The translations under genes and the position numbers were made by a program. A stretch of DNA of 27,600 bases from DATBLY01 sp036555125 (GTDB taxonomy: Bacteria > Actinomycetota > UBA4738 > HRBIN12): assembly GCA_036555125.1 (NCBI GenBank), contig DATBLY010000096.1, positions 1 through 27,600 on the forward strand, read 5' to 3'. The first letter of the stretch is position 1; every line of letters starts with the position of its first letter. This document shows positions 14,796 through 22,987 of this stretch, piece after piece. The notes beneath the pieces were generated by a model. It ran no database searches. It had not been told where the DNA came from and saw only the letters and a list, made by a program, of their open reading frames with translations.

Positions 14796-16982
14796 GTGTC
14801 CCAGCAGCGACCATCCCAGGGCCTGCCGGCGTCGATCGTCGCCGGCGTGGCCATCGGGATGGTCGAGACCGTCTTCGCCATCTCGTTCGCGGCCCTGGTG
14901 TTCGGCGGCCTGTTGGTGGGCCACGTCGCCGACGGGATCGGGCTGTACCTGGCCGCCGCCGCGGTCACGCTGGGACTCTTCGCCTGGCGTGCCGGCGCGC
15001 GCGGCGTCGTCGGGAGCCTGCAGGGCGCCGCCGCCGCGGTCCTGGCGGTCGTGGCCACGAGCACCGCGATCGGCGCGTTCGGCGGGCTGGACCGCACGTT
15101 CCTGACCGTGATCGCGGCGACGCTCGTCGTCACGGTCCTCACCGGGGTCACGTTCCTGGTGCTGAGCAGGTTCGAGCTGGGCGACCTGGTCCGCTACGTC
15201 CCGGTCCCGGTCGTCGGTGGGTTCCTGGCGGGGACGGGGTGGCTGCTGGTGAAGGGCGGCATCGGCGTATCGGCGGGCACGCTCGTCTCGTTCGAGGCGA
15301 TCGGGGATCTGATCGCCGCCGACGCGCTGAAGCGCTGGCTCCCCGCGCTCGCGTTCGGCGTGCTGCTCCTGGTCCTGACCCGCCTGATCCGGCGTCCGCT
15401 CGTGCTCCCGATCGCGATCGGGGCGGGGTTCGTGGCGTTCGCCGTCGGGATGCTCGTCACCGGGTCGTCGATCGACGCGGCGAGGGACGGTCGGTGGCTG
15501 CTCGGGCCGTTCCCTCCCGGCCCGTTCTGGCAGCCGTGGACGCTCCGCGCGGTCTCCGGCGCGGACTGGTTGGGCGTGCTCAAACAGGCCCCGCTCGTCC
15601 TGGCGGGGGTGTTCGTCATCGTGCTCGCGATGCTGATGAACGTCGGCGGCACCGAGTCGATCCTGCGGCGTGACCTGGACGCGAGCCGCGAGCTCCGCGA
15701 CGCCGGCCTCGCGAACGTGGTCACGGGTGCGGTCGGCGGGATCCCCGGCTACCACGCGCTCAGCCTGACCGCGCTGACGCATCGGTCCCGGGCGGACGCG
15801 CGCATGGCCGGTGCCGTGGGCGCCCTGATGCCGCTCGCCGCCGTGGCCGTCGGGGTCGACGCCGTCGAGCTGGTCCCGCGGATGCTCGTGGGCGGAGCCC
15901 TGGTGTTCCTGGGCCTCGCGTTCATCGTCGAGTGGGTCTGGGACCGCCGCCGGTCGCTCCCGCGCTCGGAGTACATCATCATGCTCCTGGTCCTGGCCGT
16001 GATCGTCGGCCGGGGGTTCCTGCCCGGCGTCGTCGTCGGGCTGGTGCTCGCGGTCGTGCTGCTCGCCGTGGACTACGGCCAGATCGAGCTGGTCCGCGAG
16101 GTCGCGTTCGGCGACACGTTCCGCAGCAACGTCGACCGCGCACCGGGCGAGCGAGCCGCGTTGCACGCGGCGGCCGAGCGCGTGCAGATCCTGCGCGTGC
16201 AGGGGTTCGTGTTCTTCGGGACCGCGAGCGGCCTGCTCGAGCGGATCCGCGGCCGCGCGGACGCCGGAGGGCTCCGGTACCTGGTGCTCGACCTGCGCCG
16301 CGTCACAGGGATCGACGCGTCCGCCGTCGTCGCGCTCCACAAGGCGGCGGGGATCGCGCGGGCCGGCGGGTTCGAGCTGGTCCTGACCGGGCTGCGGGAG
16401 GGGTTGCGCGACCGGCTCGCGCGCGGCGGGGTCGTCGAGGAGGCGGGCGTCGTGCGGTTCGAGCCGGACCTGGACCACGGGCTGGAGCACTGCGAGGACG
16501 GCCTCTTGGCCGAGGGTGTCACGAACGGGGCGATGGCCACGAGCGGGGCGGGCGACGGCGACGCGCCGGCCGGGTTGCCGGCCGGGATGCCGGCCGGCCT
16601 GGACGACTACCTCGAGCGGATGCCGCTCGCCGAGGGGACGGCGCTGATCCACCAGGGCGACGCCCCCGACGACGTGTTCGTGCTGGCGTCGGGACGATTG
16701 CGGATCGAGATGCGGACGCCGGAGGGCATGCGGATGCGGCTGCGGACCGTCTTGCCCGGTGCCGTCGTCGGCGAGCTCGCGCTCTACACGGGGACCGTCC
16801 GGACGGCCGACGTCGTGGCCGAGGCGCCCAGCGTGGTCCTTCGCCTGACGCGCGCGTCGATCGAGCGGATGGAAACCGACCGGCCCGAGCTCGCCGCGGC
16901 CGTGCACCGATGGTTGGCGACGACGGTGTCGGAGCGGTTGACGGACACGCAACGGGCCGTGGGCGCCCTCATGGATCGGTGA
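14796..16982 (+). CDS. SulP-family anion transporter with STAS and cyclic-nucleotide-binding domains (copy 1)
   Basis: Inner-membrane transporter of 728 residues, SLC26/SulP fold. GTG 14796 follows a strong AAGGGGGG site. Residues about 10-430 hold the membrane helices with SulP signatures: FAISFAALVFGG, GVVGSLQGAAAAVLAVVA, PVPVVGGFLAGTGWLLV, NVGGTESILRRDLD and GGIPGYHALSLT. STAS domain about 460-565 (VLDLRRVTGIDASAVVAL). Cyclic-nucleotide domain about 600-715, with GELALYTGTVRTADVVAE, where Gly-Glu and Arg-Thr match the phosphate-binding cassette of ligand-binding members. The anion (sulfate, bicarbonate or other) cannot be told from sequence. The linker contains a short PAG repeat. It reads divergently from the ATPase and is followed 11 bases later by a paralog. 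Gating by cAMP or cGMP is inferred. Confidence 0.9.
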   Translation: MSQQRPSQGLPASIVAGVAIGMVETVFAISFAALVFGGLLVGHVADGIGLYLAAAAVTLGLFAWRAGARGVVGSLQGAAAAVLAVVATSTAIGAFGGLDRTFLTVIAATLVVTVLTGVTFLVLSRFELGDLVRYVPVPVVGGFLAGTGWLLVKGGIGVSAGTLVSFEAIGDLIAADALKRWLPALAFGVLLLVLTRLIRRPLVLPIAIGAGFVAFAVGMLVTGSSIDAARDGRWLLGPFPPGPFWQPWTLRAVSGADWLGVLKQAPLVLAGVFVIVLAMLMNVGGTESILRRDLDASRELRDAGLANVVTGAVGGIPGYHALSLTALTHRSRADARMAGAVGALMPLAAVAVGVDAVELVPRMLVGGALVFLGLAFIVEWVWDRRRSLPRSEYIIMLLVLAVIVGRGFLPGVVVGLVLAVVLLAVDYGQIELVREVAFGDTFRSNVDRAPGERAALHAAAERVQILRVQGFVFFGTASGLLERIRGRADAGGLRYLVLDLRRVTGIDASAVVALHKAAGIARAGGFELVLTGLREGLRDRLARGGVVEEAGVVRFEPDLDHGLEHCEDGLLAEGVTNGAMATSGAGDGDAPAGLPAGMPAGLDDYLERMPLAEGTALIHQGDAPDDVFVLASGRLRIEMRTPEGMRMRLRTVLPGAVVGELALYTGTVRTADVVAEAPSVVLRLTRASIERMETDRPELAAAVHRWLATTVSERLTDTQRAVGALMDR
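16565..16600 (+). repeat. Short in-frame repeat in the SulP copy 1 linker
   Basis: About three units of a roughly 12-base repeat containing GCCGGCCGG encode PAG-L/M-PAG steps between the STAS and cyclic-nucleotide domains. The paralog at 16994 lacks the expansion. Confidence 0.7.
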
Positions 16983-16993
16983 CGGGGGCGCGG

Positions 16994-19192
16994 GTGTCCG
17001 AAGCGCGGCGGACCGTCGGGGTGGCCGGCACGATCGCCGCGGGGCTGATCATCGGCGCCGTCGAGGCGGTCCTGGCGATCGCGTTCGCCGCCTTCGTGTT
17101 CGGGGGTCTCCTCGCGGGTCGCCTCCCCGACGGCATCGGCCTGTACCTGGTGGCGGCGGCCCTGACGCTCGCCTTCCTGGCCTGGAGGGCGGGACGCCGC
17201 GGCGTCGTGGGGAGCGTGCAGGACGCGGCGGCCGCCGTCCTTGCGGTCGTGGCCTCGACGACGGCCGCGAAGGCGGCCTCGATCTCGCAGGTCGCCCAGG
17301 CCACGGGCCTGAAGGACTACGAAGCTCCCGACGTCTTCCTCACCGTGATCGCCGCGACCCTGGTCGTGACGGTGCTGTGCGGCGTCCTGTTCTGGGTCCT
17401 GGGCAGGTTCCGGCTGGGCAACCTGGCCCGCTACGTCCCGTACCCGGTCGTCGGCGGCTTCCTGGCGGGCACCGGCTGGCTCCTGCTGAAGGGCGGCCTC
17501 TACGTCGCCTCGGGCGTGGAGATCCACCTGCGCACGGTCGGTCTGATGGTCCACCCGGAGTCGCTGAAGCACTGGCTCCCGGCCCTCGCGTTCGGGGCGA
17601 TCCTCCTGTTGGCCGTCCGGCTGGTGAAGAAGCCGCAGGTGATCCCGATCGCGATCGCGGTCGGGCTCGCGCTGTTCGCGATCGGCGTGCTCGTGACGGG
17701 CTCCGGGATCGACGGTGCGCGGGAGGGGCGATGGCTCCTGGGACCGTTCGAGTCGGCGCGCCTGTGGCAGCCGTGGACCCTCCGCGCGATCACCGGCGCG
17801 GACTGGTCGGCGGTGCTCGGGCAGTGGGCGGGGATCGCCACCGCGGTGCTCGTCGCCGCGCTCGCGATCCTGTTCAACATCAGCGGCACCGAGGTCGTGC
17901 TTCGCCGGGACCTCGACACGAACCAGGAGCTCCGCGACGCCGGGGCGCTCAACGTCGTCTCCGGCGCGATCGGCGGCATCCCCGGCTACCACGCGCTCAG
18001 CCTGACGGCCCTCGCGGAACGCATGAGCGTCGACGCGCGCCTCGCGGGCCTCCTCGCCGCGCTCGTTCCGCTCAGCGCGGTCGTCTTCGGCGCCGCGGTG
18101 ATCGAGCTGATCCCCCGGATGCTCGTCGGCGGCGTGCTGGTGTTCCTCGGCCTCGCGTTCATCGTCGAGTGGGTCTGGGACCAGCGCAAGACGCTCCCCC
18201 TGTCCGAGTACCTGGTCGTGCTCCTGATCCTCGCCGTGATCATCGGGCGCGGGTTCCTGCCCGGCGTGGTCGTGGGGCTGGTGCTGGCGCTCGTCCTGTT
18301 CGCCGTGAGCTACGGCCGGGTCGAGCTCGTCCGCGAGGTCGCGTTCGGCGACGCGTTCCGGAGCAACGTCGACCGCGGGCCGGCCGAGCGGGCGTTCCTG
18401 CGGGCCTCCGGCGACCGCGTGCAGATCCTGCGCGTGCACGGGTTCGTGTTCTTCGGGACCGCGAGCAGGCTGCTGGATCGGATCCGCGCGCGCGCGGAGA
18501 CCGGCACGCTCCGCTACCTGGTGCTCGACATGCGCCGCGTCACGGGGATGGACTCCTCGGCCGTGGCCGCGTTCCGCAAGGCCGCGCGGGTCGCGCGGGC
18601 GAGCGGGTTCGAGCTGGTCCTGACCGGCCTGCGGGACGAGGTGCTCGACCGGCTCGCGCGCGGCGAGGTCGTCGAGGGAGAGGCCGTCCGGTTCGAGCCG
18701 GACCTGGACCGGGGGCTCGAGCACTGCGAGGACGGGCTGCTCGCCGACGCGGCGAGAGGGACCGCCCCGTTCGACGGCGACGGCGACGCGCTCGCGGGGA
18801 TGCCCCCCGGCCTCGAGGAGTACCTCGAGCGCGTGCCGCTCGCCGAGGGCTCGGTCCTGATCCACCAGGGTGCGGCGCCCGACGACGTGTTCGTGCTGGC
18901 CTCGGGCCGCCTGCGGGTCGAGCTGCAGACGCCGGAGGGCACGCGGATGCGGCTGCGGACCGTGCTGCCGGGCGTCGTGGTCGGCGAGGTCGCCCTCTAC
19001 ACCGGCGCCGCCCGGACCGCCGACGTGGTGGCCGAGACGCCGAGCGTGGTCCTGTGCCTGTCCCGCGCGTCGATCGAACGGGTGGAGGCCGAGCGGCCCG
19101 AGCTGGCCGCGGCGCTGCACCGCTGGCTGGCGACGACGGTGTCGGAGCGGCTGACCGACTCGCTCCGCGCGTTCGACGCGCTCCTCGGCTGA
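16994..19192 (+). CDS. SulP-family anion transporter with STAS and cyclic-nucleotide-binding domains (copy 2)
   Basis: Tandem paralog of the preceding gene, 732 residues with the same layout: membrane domain about 1-445, STAS about 475-580 (VLDMRRVTGMDSSAVAAF) and cyclic-nucleotide domain about 605-718 (GEVALYTGAARTADVVAE, cassette residues kept). Long stretches are nearly identical to copy 1 (GGIPGYHALSLTAL, LRVxGFVFFGTAS, EHCEDGLLA). It has an extra loop of about 15 residues near 90-105 (AAKAASISQVAQATG) before FLTVIAATL. GTG 16994 is chosen by alignment with copy 1. GTG 16979, overlapping the upstream stop as GTGA, would add five residues. The two probably form one operon and could assemble as hetero-oligomers. 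Confidence 0.9.
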   Translation: MSEARRTVGVAGTIAAGLIIGAVEAVLAIAFAAFVFGGLLAGRLPDGIGLYLVAAALTLAFLAWRAGRRGVVGSVQDAAAAVLAVVASTTAAKAASISQVAQATGLKDYEAPDVFLTVIAATLVVTVLCGVLFWVLGRFRLGNLARYVPYPVVGGFLAGTGWLLLKGGLYVASGVEIHLRTVGLMVHPESLKHWLPALAFGAILLLAVRLVKKPQVIPIAIAVGLALFAIGVLVTGSGIDGAREGRWLLGPFESARLWQPWTLRAITGADWSAVLGQWAGIATAVLVAALAILFNISGTEVVLRRDLDTNQELRDAGALNVVSGAIGGIPGYHALSLTALAERMSVDARLAGLLAALVPLSAVVFGAAVIELIPRMLVGGVLVFLGLAFIVEWVWDQRKTLPLSEYLVVLLILAVIIGRGFLPGVVVGLVLALVLFAVSYGRVELVREVAFGDAFRSNVDRGPAERAFLRASGDRVQILRVHGFVFFGTASRLLDRIRARAETGTLRYLVLDMRRVTGMDSSAVAAFRKAARVARASGFELVLTGLRDEVLDRLARGEVVEGEAVRFEPDLDRGLEHCEDGLLADAARGTAPFDGDGDALAGMPPGLEEYLERVPLAEGSVLIHQGAAPDDVFVLASGRLRVELQTPEGTRMRLRTVLPGVVVGEVALYTGAARTADVVAETPSVVLCLSRASIERVEAERPELAAALHRWLATTVSERLTDSLRAFDALLG

Positions 19193-19206
19193 CGCCCGAC
19201 GGCGTC
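19191..19206 (+). terminator. Possible hairpin after the SulP operon
   Basis: GACGCC-CGAC-GGCGTC is a perfect 6-base stem with a 4-base loop, starting in the stop codon of the second SulP gene. There is no T-rich tail, so a terminator role is uncertain. The rest of the gap to 19279 shows only a weak -10-like GATAGT at 19244-19249. Confidence 0.3.
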
Positions 19207-19279
19207 GTAGGTCCAGCGGCTCCAGTCGCGGGTCCGTTCGACCGATAGTTGACTCCGAGCGCACCATCCGAGGTTCGAG

Positions 19280-20539
19280 ATGCGACAGGTCGATCTGCCC
19301 GCCGTCCACGAGGCCGATCTGCAGGCCGAGCGGCTGCGTACCCTCCATCGGATCGACCGCGGGATCATCGCGGCCGAGTCGGTGCAGGACATCGCCGTCG
19401 GGGCCCTCTCGCGGATCCGGGACCTGATCCCGGCGCAGCGCGGCTCGATCGCCCTGTTCGACTGGGACCTGCGGGAGTCGATCGTCTTCGCCTCCGAGGT
19501 CGACGCCAGCGAAGTGGACACGACCGGGGTCCACTACGCCTTCGACGCGCTCGGCGACATGCTGGACGTCCTCGCGAGCGGCGAGCCGTTCGTGAGCGGC
19601 GACATGGCGAACGAGCCGATCCCCGTCGTGCTCGGGCCGTTCCGCAACCGTGGGCTGCGATCCTGCCTGGTCGTGCCGTTCCCCGGCGGGGACCGCACGA
19701 CCGGGTGCCTGTCGCTGATGGCCGTCGAACCGCACGTCTACGGAACGACCGAGGTCGAGGTGGCGACCGAGGTGGCGGCCCAGCTCGCGATCGCGATCGA
19801 GCACCAGCAGCTCCGTGACCAGCGAGCGAGACGCGCGCAGGAGCTGTCCGAGCTGGTCGGCGAGCTCCGCGAGAGCGAGGCGCGCCGCGCCGACCTCCTG
19901 CGGCAGCTCGTGGATGCGCACGAGGAAGAGCGCCGCGTGATCGCCGCCGCGGTCCACGACGACGCGATCCAGAAGATGGCGGTGGTGGTGATGCGCGTGG
20001 ACATGCTCGAGATGGCGTTCCCGGAGATCGCCGGGGATCAGCTCGAGGAGCTCCGCGCCAGCGTGCAGGAGACGATCGACGAGCTGCGGCGGCTGATGTT
20101 CGAGCTGCACCCCTACGTCCTGGACTCCGACGGCCTCGTCGCCGCGCTCCGAGCGTTCGTGAAGGAACAGACGAGACTGGGCGACGACACGATCTACGAG
20201 GTCGACGTGCAACTGAGGGGGGAGCCGGCCCCCGAGATGCGCGCCGTGTTGTTCCGGATCGCGCAGGAGGCGATCCGGAATGCACGCCGCCACGCTCGGG
20301 CGACGACGGTCCGCATCTCGCTCGACGACGACGCCGACGGCGTCCGCCTGACCGTCGCCGACGACGGCGTCGGGTTCGATGTCGTCGTCTCCTCGGAATC
20401 GCCGCCCGGCCACCTGGGGCTCACGGCGATGCGGGAACGCGCCGAGATGGTCGGCGGCTGGCGCCGCCTGACGAGTCGGCCGGGGGCGGGCACGGTGGTC
20501 GAGGCGTGGGTACCGCGCGCCGGCGAGGCGGGGGCCTGA
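19280..20539 (+). CDS. Soluble GAF-domain sensor histidine kinase (NarL/DesK type)
   Basis: Cytosolic two-component kinase of 419 residues with no membrane segment. GAF domain about residues 20-180, with GSIALFDWDLRES and LVVPFPGGDRTTGCLSLMAVEP. A coiled linker follows (about 180-215), then the HisKA_3 dimerisation helix HEEERRVIAAAVHDDAIQKM with phospho-acceptor His226. The ATPase domain about 300-415 has the N-box FRIAQEAIRNARRHA, the G1 box DDGVGFD and GHLGLTAMRERAEMVGG. ATG 19280 has only a weak CGAGG upstream. The response regulator starts one base after its stop, so it is the obvious partner. The GAF ligand is unknown. Confidence 0.93.
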   Translation: MRQVDLPAVHEADLQAERLRTLHRIDRGIIAAESVQDIAVGALSRIRDLIPAQRGSIALFDWDLRESIVFASEVDASEVDTTGVHYAFDALGDMLDVLASGEPFVSGDMANEPIPVVLGPFRNRGLRSCLVVPFPGGDRTTGCLSLMAVEPHVYGTTEVEVATEVAAQLAIAIEHQQLRDQRARRAQELSELVGELRESEARRADLLRQLVDAHEEERRVIAAAVHDDAIQKMAVVVMRVDMLEMAFPEIAGDQLEELRASVQETIDELRRLMFELHPYVLDSDGLVAALRAFVKEQTRLGDDTIYEVDVQLRGEPAPEMRAVLFRIAQEAIRNARRHARATTVRISLDDDADGVRLTVADDGVGFDVVVSSESPPGHLGLTAMRERAEMVGGWRRLTSRPGAGTVVEAWVPRAGEAGA

Positions 20540-20540
20540 G

Positions 20541-21740
20541 GTGTCCTCGGCCGAGGCGATCAGCGTCTTGATCGCGGACGACGATGCCGCGGTCCGCCGT
20601 GTGCTCGAGGACCTCGTGCGGAGCGATCCCGGCCTGCGGTTCGTGGGCGCGGCCGAGGATGCGGACGGCGCGGTCGCGCTCGCCTGCGCCCATCGGCCCG
20701 ACGTTGCGGTGCTGGACGTGAAGATGCCGGGAGGCGGACCCGACGCGGCGCGCCGGATCCTCGCCGGGTCGCCCGAGACCTGGATCGTGGCCCTCTCGGC
20801 CCACGAAGACGACGCGAGCATCCGTCAGATGATCGCCGCCGGGACCCGGAGCTACCTCGTGAAGGGCGCGAGCGCGAGCGAGCTCTTGGCGGCGATCCGC
20901 CAGGGCTCGGCCGGCGCCGCCTCGCTGTCGGGACGCGTGGCCGGGACCCTGGTCAGCGAGCTGGCAACCCGCCTGCACCGCGAGGAGCTCGAGGAGCTCC
21001 GTCGGCGGGAGGCAGGCGGCCGCATCCGGCGGGTCCTGGAGGATCCGGAACTGCTGGCGACGGCCTACCAGCCGATCGTCGACCTTTCGGGCGCACGCGG
21101 CGCGATCGGACTCGAGGCCCTCTCGAGGTTCCCCGAGGGCGGGGGCGATCCCAGCTGCTGGTTCCGCGACGCCGAGCTCGTCGGCCTGAGCGTCGAGCTC
21201 GAGCACCTCGCGATCCGCCGCGCGCTGTCGGCGCTCGAGCGGATCCCTCGCGACGTCTACGTCGCGGTGAATACCTCGCCGAAGACCCTGATGGCACCCG
21301 GCTTCCTGCGGCTGTTCGCGGACGTGACCCCCGGCCGCGTGGTCGTTGAGGTGACGGAGCACGCGCCGGTGGAGGACTACGCGTGCCTCCGCGAACGGCT
21401 CGACGAGCTCTCGGCGGCCGGTATCCGACTGGCCGTCGACGACGCGGGCGCGGGTTACGCGAGCTTGCGGCACATCCTCAAGCTGCGTCCGGATGTGATC
21501 AAGCTCGACATCTCGCTCGTGCGCAACATCGACGAGGAACCGCATCAGCGCGCACTCGCCTCCGCGCTGTCGACGTTCGCACGCGAGATCGGGGCGACGA
21601 TCGTGGCCGAGGGCGTCGAGCGTCTGCAGGAGGTCGCCGTCCTGCATGAGCTCGAGGTCCCGTACGCGCAGGGCTACCACTTCGCCAGGCCGAACCTGAA
21701 CCTGGCCGAGCTGTTCCCGAACGGCTCGTCTGCGGCCTGA
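20541..21740 (+). CDS. Response regulator with REC and EAL domains (c-di-GMP phosphodiesterase)
   Basis: Cytosolic output protein of 399 residues. REC domain 1-120: acidic triad DDD at 13-15, phospho-acceptor Asp59 in VLDVKMP, the switch Ser in ALSA and Lys108 in LVKG. A helical linker (140-165) leads to an EAL domain about 170-390. Catalytic residues all appear present: EAL at 192-194 (LEALSRF), Asn in AVNTSPKTL, Glu in EVTEH, the Asp pair in VDDAGAGYASL, Lys in VIKLDISLV, Glu in VAEGVE and Gln in YAQGYHFARP. It should therefore degrade c-di-GMP to pGpG. GTG 20541 is one base after the kinase stop. No DNA-binding domain is present, unlike most partners of NarL-type kinases. Confidence 0.93.
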   Translation: MSSAEAISVLIADDDAAVRRVLEDLVRSDPGLRFVGAAEDADGAVALACAHRPDVAVLDVKMPGGGPDAARRILAGSPETWIVALSAHEDDASIRQMIAAGTRSYLVKGASASELLAAIRQGSAGAASLSGRVAGTLVSELATRLHREELEELRRREAGGRIRRVLEDPELLATAYQPIVDLSGARGAIGLEALSRFPEGGGDPSCWFRDAELVGLSVELEHLAIRRALSALERIPRDVYVAVNTSPKTLMAPGFLRLFADVTPGRVVVEVTEHAPVEDYACLRERLDELSAAGIRLAVDDAGAGYASLRHILKLRPDVIKLDISLVRNIDEEPHQRALASALSTFAREIGATIVAEGVERLQEVAVLHELEVPYAQGYHFARPNLNLAELFPNGSSAA

Positions 21741-21754
21741 CCAACGGCCACGGC

Positions 21755-21783
21755 GGGGTGAGAGCCGAGCCGGCTCCCACCCC
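21755..21783. terminator. Hairpin between convergent genes
   Basis: GGGGTGAGAGCC pairs with GGCTCCCACCCC across a 5-base loop (12-base stem, one mismatch). It sits between the stops at 21740 (+) and 21797 (-) and could end both transcripts. There is no T tract. Confidence 0.5.
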
Positions 21784-21796
21784 GGAACCGGCTGGT

Positions 21797-22114
21797 TCAC
21801 ATCACGTCGAACGTCTCGAACACCGTGATGTCGGCGCCGCCGGCGAGCACCGGACAGCCGCTCGCGAGCTTCGCCGCCTGCTCGAGCGTGTCGGCCTCGA
21901 TCACCGAGTAGCCGCTCGCGGCCGCCGCGGTGTCCGCGATCGCGGGCCCGCCCGTGATCCTCTTCGCCGCCGGGGTGAACGGGTTGCCCGGGTCGGCCAC
22001 CGCGGGACCGAGCTCGCTGAACCACGCCTCCCAGGCCTTCATGACCTGGGCCTGCTCGGCCTCGGACTCGGGCATCGAGCCCCCCGAGTAGAGCAAGAGG
22101 TACTTCGTCGACAT
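21797..22114 (-). CDS. YCII-related (DGPF-type) domain protein
   Basis: Small cytosolic protein of 105 residues. ATG 22114 is preceded by GAGGAGGG, a strong ribosome site. It starts MSTKYLLLYSGGSMPESEAEQAQ, the usual beginning of actinobacterial YCII/DGPF proteins, then has MKAWEAWFSELG and the ferredoxin-like end SGYSVIEADTLEQAAKLASGCPVLAGG. The family is dimeric with an alpha-beta fold. Members often sit near ECF sigma factor genes, but none is seen here. The biochemical role is unknown. The longer frame upstream to 22279 crosses the hairpin repeats and is not supported. Confidence 0.88.
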   Translation of the reverse strand: MSTKYLLLYSGGSMPESEAEQAQVMKAWEAWFSELGPAVADPGNPFTPAAKRITGGPAIADTAAAASGYSVIEADTLEQAAKLASGCPVLAGGADITVFETFDVM

Positions 22115-22236
22115 CCGTCCCTCCTCGTCGCCGGGTCCTCGATCGGGACCGTCATCCACACGACGAACGGCGGGGCCGCTCCTCGACGGATCCGGCTCGA
22201 TATGCGCGCCGTCGGGGGCGTATCGTCGGCGGAGGA

Positions 22237-22323
22237 CCCGTCCGCACGGGAGTCCGTCCGCACGGGAGTCCGTCCGCACGGGGCGTCCGTCCGCACGGGG
22301 CGGGCGTCCGTCGGCACGGGGCG
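22237..22323. repeat. Five tandem hairpin repeats with core CCGTCCGCACGGG
   Basis: Cores begin at 22238, 22254, 22270, 22287 and 22308, spaced 16, 16, 17 and 21 bases. The first four are identical and the fifth has CCGTCGGCACGGG. Each core is itself an inverted repeat (CCGT/ACGG around CCGC). The array ends 13 bases before the start of the membrane-protein gene at 22336, so it lies in that gene's upstream control region. Confidence 0.9.
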
Positions 22324-22335
22324 AAGGGGGGAACG

Positions 22336-22866
22336 GTGCTCGCCACCAGCTGGTACATGGTCGTGTTCCGCATCGTGCACATCGGGGCCGGCGTGCTGTG
22401 GGTCGGGTCGGTGTTCCTGTTCGTGGTGTACGTGCAGCCGAGCGTGGCCGCGATCGCGCCGGCGGGGGCGCCGTTCATGGCGGAGCTGCTCGGGAAGCGC
22501 CGGCTGGTCGATCGCATCATCGCCCTGGCGCTGACCACCGTGGTCGCCGGCCTGTTCCTGTACTGGCACGACTGGCACCAGTACCCGTCGTTCGGCGACT
22601 GGATCGGCTCGGAGTTCGGCGCCTCCCTCACGGTGGGGTTCGTGGCCGCGGTCGCCGCCCTGTCGATCGGGATCGGCGTCACGCGTCCGGGGGTGGCGCG
22701 CCTCCTGGCGCTCGGCCGGCAGGCTGCGGAGGCGGGCGGCGCGCCCGCCCCCGAGGTGGCGGCGGAGATGGGCACCGTCCAGGGGCGGCTGCGACGGGCG
22801 GCCCGCACGAGCCTCGCGCTGCTCCTGCTCGCGGTCCTGACGATGGCCGTCGCGCGGTACCTGTAG
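22336..22866 (+). CDS. Four-helix integral membrane protein, possibly CopD/DUF2269-like
   Basis: Inner-membrane protein of 176 residues. GTG 22336 follows AAGGGGGGAAC, a good ribosome site. Hydrophobic segments lie at about 8-34, 60-78, 94-115 and 157-174. The first contains FRIVHIGAGVLWVGSVFLFVVYVQP, whose His, Gly and Trp pattern resembles CopD-type and related membrane proteins that may bind metal or haem. The second ends YWHDWHQYPSFGDW, which is rich in His and Trp. An amphipathic charged stretch (RRAARTS) precedes the last helix. The function is unknown. It is the first gene downstream of the hairpin repeats. Confidence 0.78.
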   Translation: MLATSWYMVVFRIVHIGAGVLWVGSVFLFVVYVQPSVAAIAPAGAPFMAELLGKRRLVDRIIALALTTVVAGLFLYWHDWHQYPSFGDWIGSEFGASLTVGFVAAVAALSIGIGVTRPGVARLLALGRQAAEAGGAPAPEVAAEMGTVQGRLRRAARTSLALLLLAVLTMAVARYL

Positions 22867-22929
22867 GTCGGATCTGAGAACCTGCCTCCGAACGTGACGC
22901 AGCTCACGGAAACGAACGGGGCGCGCGCG

Positions 22930-22935
22930 TAGCGT
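22930..22935 (+). promoter_or_regulatory. Candidate -10 element (TAGCGT) before the leader ORF
   Basis: TAGCGT fits TANNNT and ends 7 bases before ATG 22943. This spacing is the same as for the HD gene at 5928 and predicts a transcript starting at or beside that ATG. Confidence 0.45.
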
Positions 22936-22942
22936 GGTGCGC

Positions 22943-22987
22943 ATGTTCGAGCGCTCGATCCGACGACCGAAGAGGTCCGCGTCATGA
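22943..22987 (+). CDS. 14-residue leader ORF overlapping the HNH gene
   Basis: ATG 22943 opens MFERSIRRPKRSAS and stops at TGA 22985-22987. The stop overlaps the ATG (22984) of the DUF222-HNH gene as ATGA. With the -10-like TAGCGT 7 bases upstream, translation would begin here on a leaderless message and re-initiate on the main gene. The peptide is basic. It may only serve to deliver ribosomes to the next start. Confidence 0.45.
   Translation: MFERSIRRPKRSAS

Noticed and set aside
11926..15105. 1059-residue ORF on the plus strand
   Set aside because: Antisense to ATPase subunits I, C and G/H, which are clearly real.
14238..16952. 904-residue ORF on the minus strand
   Set aside because: Antisense shadow of the first SulP gene; no recognisable protein content.
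16784..20821. 1345-residue ORF on the minus strand
   Set aside because: Antisense shadow of the second SulP gene and the histidine kinase; composition is His/Asp/Arg-rich with no domain.
22237..22323. CRISPR array
   Set aside because: Units are only 16-21 bases with no unique spacers, and no cas gene is nearby.
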